The notes below the pieces were generated by a model that made no database searches, was not told the DNA's origin, and saw only the letters and a list, made by a program, of their open reading frames with translations. Made by a program: the position numbers and the translations under genes. A stretch of 64,000 bases of DNA from Ignavibacteria bacterium (GTDB lineage: Bacteria > Bacteroidota > Ignavibacteria > Tepidaquicellales > OLB5), in assembly GCA_020852705.1 (NCBI GenBank), contig JADZAP010000021.1, positions 87,121-151,120 of the forward strand, written 5' to 3'. The stretch's first letter is position 1. Every line of letters begins with the position of its first letter. Positions 1 through 8,726 of the stretch are shown here, one piece after another.

Positions 1-93
1 TAATTATCTTAAAATAGACTTTTTTGGGTATTATTAAAGACTTGCAGATAAATTCTATGGTTAATACATTTATAAAAACTTATTTAAATTTTA

Positions 94-1080
94 ATGAGAA
101 AGACTAGTTATATAATTCCAGTTTTATTCATTTTTTTCTGCAGCATGTTATATTTCGGCTGTGATGATTCGGGAACTTTACCCGAAGAACTTACTGCCGG
201 ACAGGTAATTTTACATCAAAAGATTAAACTTCTTCCGCTTGACCCGGTTCTTGATGGTTACTATAATTTATTTCTTGTATTAACAGATTCTATAGGCACC
301 CCGAGAACAGTTCATTTAGGGAGATTTAATGTAACAACAGCCGGTGAGATTATTGACGAAAGCGGAAACCCCAAGACACTTTCAGTTCCCGCCAATGACA
401 CAATTGATCTTGGAAGATCGCTTTATTCAATTATCAGCATAGATCCTTCACCTGTAATATTTCCTGGACCAACAAGAATTTTAGCAGGTCCGGTATCAAT
501 TTACAGGGATTCTGTAACTGCAGTTATGTTAATGAATGATACTCTAGCAGTAGGTAGCTCAATAAATTCATTACTTAGTTCCAATAGCGTATTATATCAT
601 ATTAATACCCCAACAGGACTTTCAGGTGATTGCAGCAAGGGGATTTGGTTTTGCCAACCAGGCGGGGTTTCTTCATGGAATCCAGGAAGTGCATTGACCC
701 TAAACAGGGGATGGATTTATCAAGGATTTGTTAGGAATAAAACAACTGGTCAAGTATATTCAACCGGAAGATTTTATGACCCCGAAATGTCGGATATGGA
801 TGGCGCAGGTTCTTGTGCAGATACATTTGGGGTTGCATATTCAAAACCAGGACAGGATTGGGCAAAAGCAAACTGCAGTTCGATTACAAAAATTGATGAC
901 GGCAACCACGAAGCATTTGTTACCTTGCAGCCCGAAGGTAGATCTGAAACATTAGCTCCGTTTGTTTTAAAGATATATTATCAAAATAATATAATAACTG
1001 ATTTAGGATGTAACAGAGTGGATAATTTATTTACGCAAAGGCAAAATATACCGGATGTAACATTAAGGATAACAAGATAG
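94..1080 (+). CDS. putative lipoprotein of unknown function
   Basis: ORF with signal peptide and lipobox (SMLYFGC|DD); followed by a hairpin terminator. Confidence 0.6.
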   Translation: MRKTSYIIPVLFIFFCSMLYFGCDDSGTLPEELTAGQVILHQKIKLLPLDPVLDGYYNLFLVLTDSIGTPRTVHLGRFNVTTAGEIIDESGNPKTLSVPANDTIDLGRSLYSIISIDPSPVIFPGPTRILAGPVSIYRDSVTAVMLMNDTLAVGSSINSLLSSNSVLYHINTPTGLSGDCSKGIWFCQPGGVSSWNPGSALTLNRGWIYQGFVRNKTTGQVYSTGRFYDPEMSDMDGAGSCADTFGVAYSKPGQDWAKANCSSITKIDDGNHEAFVTLQPEGRSETLAPFVLKIYYQNNIITDLGCNRVDNLFTQRQNIPDVTLRITR

Positions 1081-1090
1081 TAATTTAACA

Positions 1091-1120
1091 AAAAGCCGTT
1101 TTTTTATAAACGGCTTTTTT
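1091..1120 (+). terminator. rho-independent terminator
   Basis: AAAGCCGTTTTTTTATAAACGGCTTTTTT: stem AGCCGTTT/AAACGGCT plus T-tract right after the 94-1080 CDS. Confidence 0.8.
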
Positions 1121-1161
1121 GATGATAAATTCTAATTATGAGTAATTAATTCAACTAAATT

Positions 1162-2118
1162 TTATTCATAAATATTTTCAATAACATAAGCCTGCCTTCG
1201 TCTTACTTCGTCCAGGGTTCGCCACAGATATTCACCAATAATACCAAGCATAAGCATTTGAAAACCGGATAACAGCAGAACAATAATCATAAGAGGTGCC
1301 CAGCCTTGAAACGGGACATTACCTGTAAATTTAGCTATTACAATAAAAATTGCATATAAAAAGCCAGAAAGCGAAATAATTATACCAAGTATTGAAATTA
1401 TTCTTATAGGCAAAAAACTGTAACCCAAAACACCATCAATAAGATATTTCATCTTTTTGGAAAAAGTCCATTTGGACTCTCCCAGTTCTCTTTTTTGCCT
1501 GGTGTAAGGAATATATTTAACTCTGTATCCAGTCCATAAAATTTGTCCCTGCCAGAAAGCATTAGCTTCCATATTATTCAGAAGCAGGTTTTTTACTTTG
1601 GCATCAATGAGCAAAAAATCAAAACCGCCGGAAGGCATATCACTGAAACTTAGTTTTCGCATAGCCGCATAAAACAATTTTGATGTTGTTCTTCTTGCAA
1701 AAGTTTCTTCTCGGTCAGACCTTGTGCAAATAACAATAGGATAATTTTCTTCGTAAAAATATTTGAACATATCATTAATAAGTTCGGGGTTATCCTGAAG
1801 ATCTGCAGAAATATTAACAATGCACTTACCTTTAGCCTTTGAATAACCGGCATATATTGCATTTACCTGTCCAAAATTACGAGTAAGTTTTATAATTTTT
1901 ATTAGGTCGTTATGATTTTCTTTAAGTTTAATAAGTTTTTCCATTGAATTATCATACGACCCATCATCAACAAAAATTACTTCAAAGGTCATACCTGGAT
2001 TTTGTTTTATTACAACCTCATATATTTTGTTAAAAGTTGGCTCAACATTCAGCTCATTACAGTAAACAGGTATGACAATTGAGCAGTTTATTTCCGGTTT
2101 GCTATACTGTAATTCCAT
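1162..2118 (-). CDS. family 2 glycosyltransferase (DPM1/ArnC-like) with C-terminal TM helices
   Basis: SIVIPVYCNELNVEPTF, FVDDGSYDNS, KLTRNFGQVNAIYAGY; two hydrophobic C-terminal segments. Confidence 0.9.
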   Translation of the reverse strand: MELQYSKPEINCSIVIPVYCNELNVEPTFNKIYEVVIKQNPGMTFEVIFVDDGSYDNSMEKLIKLKENHNDLIKIIKLTRNFGQVNAIYAGYSKAKGKCIVNISADLQDNPELINDMFKYFYEENYPIVICTRSDREETFARRTTSKLFYAAMRKLSFSDMPSGGFDFLLIDAKVKNLLLNNMEANAFWQGQILWTGYRVKYIPYTRQKRELGESKWTFSKKMKYLIDGVLGYSFLPIRIISILGIIISLSGFLYAIFIVIAKFTGNVPFQGWAPLMIIVLLLSGFQMLMLGIIGEYLWRTLDEVRRRQAYVIENIYE

Positions 2119-2139
2119 AATATTTTAAATTTTTGGAGG

Positions 2140-2847
2140 TCAATTATTCTTTTTAGTTTCAATAACTTTTGCAGGCATACCAACAGCAACCGAGTAAGGC
2201 GGAATATCATTTGTAACTACAGCACCAGCTCCAATAACAGACCATTTTCCAATATGGATACGCGGAAGCACTATTGCTCCGGTTCCGATATTTACGCCTT
2301 CTTCAAGATGAGCTCCTCCGGTTATGTGTACGCCGGGAGATAAATTGCAAAAATCTTCAATGATAACATCATGTGCAATTGAGCAGTGATGATAAATATT
2401 TACCTGTCTGCCAATTACACAGTTAACAGTTATGGTACTTAATGAAAATATTATAGTCCCATCACCAAAAGTATTGTCAAAGCCAGTTTCTGCAGAACGG
2501 TGAATAACAGGACCAGGTAATTTACATTTAGAAGCTAACAATCTTTCAGTAAATTTTTTTTTGCTCTCCGTAGAACCAATAGCAGGTAAAATATAGTCAA
2601 ATTCTATATTTTTTAAGTTCAAAATGTGATCAAGACTACCAAGAATTTTAAATCCACTTGTAATTTTACCATTATTTTCAGGAAGTACAGGTGTGCCAAT
2701 TTTGTTAATATCATCATCCAGAAAACCAACAACTGAATATTTACCAAACTCCTCTTTATTTTCACTTATAGCCCAAAATGTTTCACGGGCAAATGCACCG
2801 GCTCCCATTAATATTATTCTGCCTGTGTTTTTATTTTTCGTAAACAT
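2140..2847 (-). CDS. NeuD/PglD-like sugar O-/N-acyltransferase (left-handed beta helix)
   Basis: IILMGAGAFARET N-terminus, hexapeptide repeats, C-terminal GAGAVVTNDIPPYSVAVGMPAKVI. Confidence 0.85.
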   Translation of the reverse strand: MFTKNKNTGRIILMGAGAFARETFWAISENKEEFGKYSVVGFLDDDINKIGTPVLPENNGKITSGFKILGSLDHILNLKNIEFDYILPAIGSTESKKKFTERLLASKCKLPGPVIHRSAETGFDNTFGDGTIIFSLSTITVNCVIGRQVNIYHHCSIAHDVIIEDFCNLSPGVHITGGAHLEEGVNIGTGAIVLPRIHIGKWSVIGAGAVVTNDIPPYSVAVGMPAKVIETKKNN

Positions 2848-3926
2848 TACACCCCAGAAACTTTATTAACAATATTGCAAACCCGTTTAACCTGTGAAAC
2901 AGTAATATGAAAAGAAAGCGGCAGGCAAAGTATTCTTTGAGAAATATCGTAAGTTACCGGACAAGTAATTTTGCTTCCAAATACCAGTTCTAAACTCGGA
3001 CTGAAATACTCCCTTGGGAAAATGTGTTCTTTGTTTAATTTATTTACGACTTTTTCTTTTAGTGATTTGGTTGAAAATAAAACAGGGAAATATGAATAAT
3101 TCTGCTCAGCATTAAATTTTTGATATTTAATGAATTCATTACTTAAAAGGAGTTTTTTATAAAGCAAAAACACTTTTTTTCTTTTTGTAAGGTTAACACT
3201 AAGATATTTCATTTCAGCAATTCCAAGAGCCGCATTAAGCTCGCTCATTTTAGCATTAACACCCAATGAACGTATGACATAGTTTTCGTATCCAAAATTT
3301 CGTTTAAGACGGATCTCATTTGCGATATTATTATTGTTGGTAAATAGCGCTCCCCCTTCTGCGGTATTGATGATCTTTGTAGCATGAAAGCTTGTGGTAG
3401 AAATATCACCAAAATAGAATAATGACTTATTTTTATAATTTATACCCAATGCATGAGAAGCATCATAGATTACTTTTAAATTATATTCATTTGCAATCTT
3501 TTGTATCTCTGAAATATTACACGGATTTCCATAAACATGAACAGCCATAATAGCTTTTGTTTTACTTGAAATTTTCCTTTGAATTTTAAACGGGTCTATG
3601 TTAAACGTATCGGGTTCAATATCTGCAAAGACTGGTTTACAATGTTCCCAGATTATTGATGATGCTGTTGCAATAAACGAAAATGGTGTTGTAATAACCT
3701 CACCATTAATTTTAAGTGATCTTAGTGCCAGCTGTAAAGCCAAAGTCCCATTAGAAACACAAAGAGCATACTTACATCCCGAATTTTTACGAAGTTTTTT
3801 TTCAAAAAGCTTTAAATATTTACCATCATTAGTTAATACGCCGCTTTTCCATATATCTTTTAATAATTCGGTATATTCATTTAATGGAGGCAGAAATGAT
3901 TTAGTTACATAAAGAGGTTTTTTCAT
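2847..3926 (-). CDS. DegT/DnrJ/EryC1/StrS aminotransferase
   Basis: CKYALCVSNGTLALQLAL, VIYDASHALG, SFHATKIINTAEGGALFTNN (PLP Lys region). Confidence 0.9.
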   Translation of the reverse strand: MKKPLYVTKSFLPPLNEYTELLKDIWKSGVLTNDGKYLKLFEKKLRKNSGCKYALCVSNGTLALQLALRSLKINGEVITTPFSFIATASSIIWEHCKPVFADIEPDTFNIDPFKIQRKISSKTKAIMAVHVYGNPCNISEIQKIANEYNLKVIYDASHALGINYKNKSLFYFGDISTTSFHATKIINTAEGGALFTNNNNIANEIRLKRNFGYENYVIRSLGVNAKMSELNAALGIAEMKYLSVNLTKRKKVFLLYKKLLLSNEFIKYQKFNAEQNYSYFPVLFSTKSLKEKVVNKLNKEHIFPREYFSPSLELVFGSKITCPVTYDISQRILCLPLSFHITVSQVKRVCNIVNKVSGV

Positions 3927-4034
3927 TAAAAAATTATCTTAGTTTATCATCACAAAATGTAAATAAATCAAAAACTTACAACAATATAATTAAAATTAAA
4001 CCCTTAAAACAGGAATTTACATTCAGCAAAAATC

Positions 4035-5786
4035 TTATTTAGTTAGGCGGTAGAGTTCATGTTGATTTGTTTTAAAAACCAATTCTTTTTTTATGCCAAG
4101 GGAATCTATTTGAGTATATATTTTTTCAAAACCTAAGGGGTATAAATCTCTTGTTACCAATATGAATTTAGGAGCGGGGTTTGCAATAAGTGATTCTTTC
4201 AGTTTATCAAACGTGCATATAGGGTTAGTTAAATAATACTGAGATACCCATGTACCGTTATAAATTGTATCTGCAGGAGTTACATATTGCTTTAAACCGG
4301 AATAAAATTTTTTTTGAGATGAATTATATTCTATTTTATCAAATAATCTGTTTTTGTATCCGTCTAAATCAAATTGTACCCCATCATTATAACCAATGTA
4401 TGCATATATTAAATTTGCAGAATAACCGTATCCCATTAGAGTTATTATAGAAAAAATAGAAATTAGTTTAATTGAGTTTTTATATAAAGGATATTTAGTT
4501 TCAAGGATTTGGTATGCTTTAACTGCCAGAAGAGATGCCATTAAGCAAACTGAAATTATGCCCATAAATGGATTACGGTATGTGGATAAAGGGTAAAGAG
4601 TTATCCACCATACTGCAGTTACTACTGAAAAATAAAGTATTGCCCGTTCAAAAAGATTTTTTGAATAAAAAAAGAAACTGCTGCAAATCAATAAGAAGAG
4701 TGAAATGGGAAAAAATCTGTTAAAAAGTTGAATTTTTTCAATTATTAAATTTATTGAAGCAGTAGGCGGACCTGCAAATATATCTGTAATTATAATCATC
4801 TTTCTGAGGAGTGTATAATCAAATAAAATAACGGGTATAGTTCTTATTATTGTAAACAACGCGGAAATAAGAATAGTAAAACCAAGCAGCTTTAACACTT
4901 CTTTTTGATGAGTTGTTATGTAGAGAATAAGAAGGGTGATGGTAACTAAAACTGCAACTTGAAATTTTGTTTGAACAGCTAAACTTAGTAATAAGGAGCC
5001 ATAAATTGTATTTTTTATAGGAATCTTATTATTGCTGATTGGGAATGCAATATAGAGTCCATAAATCAAAAAAGCTGATTGCAATAATTCTCCAAAAAAA
5101 GAAGATGAAATAAATCCAAATCCCGGCTGTATGCAAAGAAAAAACAGAAATAAAACTGCAGTTTCTTTTCCGTATTTTTTATTAGTTACTAAGAATATTA
5201 CTATCAGTGTAAAAATTGAAATAATTGATGAAATTAATTTAAAACTCCATACATCTGTAAAGTTAAATATAAAATTTGGGACTGCAAAAATATAATGAGG
5301 CAACATTGCAATTGTATCTATTAAAAATATTTTTTCATTAAGCGTTATAAAAGAAATTCCGGTATTAGCAAAATTTTTTGCATATTCAATATATACCGCT
5401 TCATCATATCCCAAATCATAATGTACAATTGAAATTGGGAACAGAATTAATAAAAATAAAATTAAGAAAAACAGTAGTGTATTTATTGTAAAATAACGCA
5501 GCACTCCATTAAAAATATTTTTTAGATAATTTAATACTGAGTTATAAAACGAGCTGAAATAAATTGAATAAAATATAAGAGAAAGCAAAGATAAACAGGA
5601 CAGTATTAAGAGCTGCTTGTTAATAATTTTGTTAATCTTTTGGGGATTATTAAAACTAAAACTAAATACTTTAAATAAAACTAAATGAGGTGGTATTATA
5701 TTTGAAAGCAGCAACAATATTAAAAAAAATACAGATGTACCTGTAAATACTAAAATTTGTTTTTTTTTCAAAAACCCATTTTTCAT
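4035..5786 (-). CDS. polytopic membrane glycosyltransferase (GT39/ArnT-like)
   Basis: many TM segments; DLGYDEAVYIEYAKNF motif near the N-terminus typical of GT-C enzymes. Confidence 0.65.
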   Translation of the reverse strand: MKNGFLKKKQILVFTGTSVFFLILLLLSNIIPPHLVLFKVFSFSFNNPQKINKIINKQLLILSCLSLLSLIFYSIYFSSFYNSVLNYLKNIFNGVLRYFTINTLLFFLILFLLILFPISIVHYDLGYDEAVYIEYAKNFANTGISFITLNEKIFLIDTIAMLPHYIFAVPNFIFNFTDVWSFKLISSIISIFTLIVIFLVTNKKYGKETAVLFLFFLCIQPGFGFISSSFFGELLQSAFLIYGLYIAFPISNNKIPIKNTIYGSLLLSLAVQTKFQVAVLVTITLLILYITTHQKEVLKLLGFTILISALFTIIRTIPVILFDYTLLRKMIIITDIFAGPPTASINLIIEKIQLFNRFFPISLFLLICSSFFFYSKNLFERAILYFSVVTAVWWITLYPLSTYRNPFMGIISVCLMASLLAVKAYQILETKYPLYKNSIKLISIFSIITLMGYGYSANLIYAYIGYNDGVQFDLDGYKNRLFDKIEYNSSQKKFYSGLKQYVTPADTIYNGTWVSQYYLTNPICTFDKLKESLIANPAPKFILVTRDLYPLGFEKIYTQIDSLGIKKELVFKTNQHELYRLTK

Positions 5787-5829
5787 TTTGAATTGTTAAA
5801 TATTATAGAATTTTATTAATTCTGCAAAA

Positions 5830-7224
5830 CTATAACTCATATTTTTTATTCAAGTTTTCATACTTGTAAACCAGGGCAGCTAAATAAAACGTAGTTGACC
5901 AGAAACCCCACAGACCCACAGATAACCCGCCATAAGAATAATTTATTGCCGAATCAAAAAATAACCTGGAAATAAATACCAGGATAAAAAATATTAAAAG
6001 ATCATTGAACTCTGTTTTTTTCAGTATTTTAAACGAAATAATAAAATAGTATAATTGGTAAGTAACCCCAAGTAAAAAGCCTACAATACCGTAAGCAGCA
6101 AGTAAAGATGCCCATCCAACATCAGAAAAGCCCCAGGCATAAATAGTTTCCTCTTCTGTTTCTGGTCTTATAACCCAAAGCGGATGCATACCGATTCCCA
6201 TTATAATATTTCCATCTCTCCAAAGCCCTATTAAAGCAGCAATATTTGCAACCCGGGTTCCGTAAGTGCCTTCTTTATATTTATAATCAGTCTGCCCCTG
6301 CTCAACTCTTGCCTTAATAGCTTCAAAAATATAATCAGATTGCGGAACAAATTTTATGAAAGCGTAAAATAAAGCTCCGGCAAAAACGGTAAGAATAACA
6401 ATTTGTCTGAAAACCAGTCTGAATTTTTTGTTTTTTACAGAATACCATATAAACATAATTAAAATTATAAGAGCAATATTTAACCATGCGGCTCTTCCAA
6501 ATGCAAGAATATGTGGAGTTATAAACAGAATTGCTAAAAAAAGCTGGTAAACCCGGAATTTCTTTACCATCCACTGATAAATGAATCCAAGGAAGAATAA
6601 TTCACCATAAAATGTGCCACCATAAACCCTGAATACTTTTAAATCTCCGGGTAAATTCTGCTCTGCAATGCCAATATCGGGAAGAAAAGCAATTCCTGTT
6701 AACGCACTTAAGATATAAAGTATATTAGAAACAATTGCAACAGGGAGCATAATTTTTATAAGGTATCCCAGTGCTCTTCGCTTTATAAGCAGCAGAAATG
6801 GAAAAAGCAGAAAACACATCCAGATACCTTTTAATCTGAAGAAAAGCTCAATAAAATTATATTCATATTTTATTGTGCTTATAACAAATTGCAGCAGATA
6901 GAATACCAGCAGCAGCTTTGCAATAATCATAGCCCGGCTTGAAAAAAGTTCACGGTACTCTTTTACATTGTAAAAAGAATATAAAGTTAATCCATAGAGC
7001 AGAAAATCAGAAATCCTCATATTTCTGTAAACAAAATAAAACTGTTTGGGTATCAAACCAAGAGTTCCGTTTTCTATAAAGAAAATTAAAAATATTCCCC
7101 ATGCAAGTAGTTTTGCATTAAGAGTTAAATAATTTTTTTCTTCCAGAATTTCACTGAAGTTATGATTGCGGGAGTTATTTTTACCCGATGATATTCTGAA
7201 GTTATTAGTTAGTTTAACTACCAA
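5830..7224 (-). CDS. O-antigen ligase/polymerase-like membrane protein (copy 1)
   Basis: multi-TM; Wzy/WaaL-like; closely similar to the neighbouring 7249-8679 ORF. Confidence 0.7.
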   Translation of the reverse strand: MVVKLTNNFRISSGKNNSRNHNFSEILEEKNYLTLNAKLLAWGIFLIFFIENGTLGLIPKQFYFVYRNMRISDFLLYGLTLYSFYNVKEYRELFSSRAMIIAKLLLVFYLLQFVISTIKYEYNFIELFFRLKGIWMCFLLFPFLLLIKRRALGYLIKIMLPVAIVSNILYILSALTGIAFLPDIGIAEQNLPGDLKVFRVYGGTFYGELFFLGFIYQWMVKKFRVYQLFLAILFITPHILAFGRAAWLNIALIILIMFIWYSVKNKKFRLVFRQIVILTVFAGALFYAFIKFVPQSDYIFEAIKARVEQGQTDYKYKEGTYGTRVANIAALIGLWRDGNIIMGIGMHPLWVIRPETEEETIYAWGFSDVGWASLLAAYGIVGFLLGVTYQLYYFIISFKILKKTEFNDLLIFFILVFISRLFFDSAINYSYGGLSVGLWGFWSTTFYLAALVYKYENLNKKYEL

Positions 7225-7248
7225 TCTATTAAAAATTATTATTTAAAA

Positions 7249-8679
7249 TTAATTTAAAATTCCCTGCTTTTTATAATTATCATATATATAAACCAAAACA
7301 GGTATATATATGTTTAACCCGGAAAAAAAGCCCCATAAACCAGTGGAAACAAAAACGATAGAAAAACCTACAGTTAAATCAAAAATTAGTTTTGCAAACA
7401 ATAAAATAATTAAAAAAGTATAAATATTTACCTGGGATGATTTCTTAATAATTTTAAAACTATAGAAAATAAAATAAAACTGAATAAAAACAGCTAAAAA
7501 TATTCCAATTCCTCCGTAAGCAGCAAGTACCGAAGGCCACGTTACATCGCAAAACGCACTGTATATAATAACTTCTTCTTTTGAGTCCGGTCCAATAACC
7601 CACATTGGATGAAAACCTACGCCAAGGAAAATATCAGAATTACGCCATAGATTTACAAGTGCGTTGTTTTGCATTATTACCCGCGTACCATAGGTACCTT
7701 CATCATGTTTAACATCCTCTTGACCTTGGAAAATCCTTGCGCTTAAAGCATCTATATAAAAGTCGGATTCCGGGATAAATTTCATAAAAATTATAGTAAT
7801 ACCAATACCCATTATGATAAGTATAACAGCTTGTTTAAAAAGGATTTGATAATTTCTTTTGTTAAGTGAATTAAGGAGAATCATTAAAATAATAGTGAAG
7901 GCAAAACCAATCCATGCAAGTCTGCCAAAAGCAAGAATATGCGGAATAATAAAGAGGGCAACCAACCCAATTTGCCAGAATCGGAATTTTTTTGTTATCC
8001 AATAGTAAACAATACCCAGAAAGTACAGCTCCCCGTAGAAAGTACCGCCAAAAACCCTGTAAACTTCAATGTCACCGGGTAATCTTTGTTTTATAATAGA
8101 TACATCAGGCAAAAAAGGAACCCCGGTTAATGCTGTAATAATATAAAGCAGATTGGATATTAGTGCAACCGGAAAAATAATTTTTATTAAGAAAGGCAGT
8201 CCGCCTCTTTTTAAAAGGAGTAAATAAGGGAAAATTAAAAATGATGTCCAGATACCTTTTAAGCGGAAGAAATATTCAATTGGGTTAAAATCATACCTTA
8301 AATAGCTTACAAAAAACTGAAACAATAAATAAAAAAGATATATTTTAATTATGATTAATAATTTGCTGTTGAATAAATTTTTATACTCTTTATATTTAAA
8401 AAAAGAATATATAATTAATGCATACAGCAGCAGGTCTGATAATCTCATACTGCGGTAAACGGTATAATATTTCTGAGGAATAATTCCCATTGTACCGTTT
8501 TCAATGAAGTAGAAAAGAAAGATGCCGAGAGCTAAAATACGCGCTTTTAAACTTAAAACCAGATCTGCTTTAATGTAATTTTCGCTGTATAAAATGTTTT
8601 GCCTATCTGCCTTAACAGCAGAATTGCCAATAACCGGCATTCTTTTACCTTTCCAGTTATTTACAGCGGCTTTAAGCAA
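7249..8679 (-). CDS. O-antigen ligase/polymerase-like membrane protein (copy 2)
   Basis: multi-TM; shares FFRLKGIW, LPGD..V(Y/F)RV(Y/F)GGTFYGEL, PHILAFGR with the 5830-7224 product. Confidence 0.7.
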   Translation of the reverse strand: MLKAAVNNWKGKRMPVIGNSAVKADRQNILYSENYIKADLVLSLKARILALGIFLFYFIENGTMGIIPQKYYTVYRSMRLSDLLLYALIIYSFFKYKEYKNLFNSKLLIIIKIYLFYLLFQFFVSYLRYDFNPIEYFFRLKGIWTSFLIFPYLLLLKRGGLPFLIKIIFPVALISNLLYIITALTGVPFLPDVSIIKQRLPGDIEVYRVFGGTFYGELYFLGIVYYWITKKFRFWQIGLVALFIIPHILAFGRLAWIGFAFTIILMILLNSLNKRNYQILFKQAVILIIMGIGITIIFMKFIPESDFYIDALSARIFQGQEDVKHDEGTYGTRVIMQNNALVNLWRNSDIFLGVGFHPMWVIGPDSKEEVIIYSAFCDVTWPSVLAAYGGIGIFLAVFIQFYFIFYSFKIIKKSSQVNIYTFLIILLFAKLIFDLTVGFSIVFVSTGLWGFFSGLNIYIPVLVYIYDNYKKQGILN

Positions 8680-8726
8680 ACGGAATGTAATAAAAATGAA
8701 TTATCAAAAGTTTTATTATAATTATA

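Noticed and set aside
3598-3912. 104-aa plus-strand ORF
   Set aside because: Antisense to the DegT aminotransferase with clear family motifs; no RBS or codon signal.
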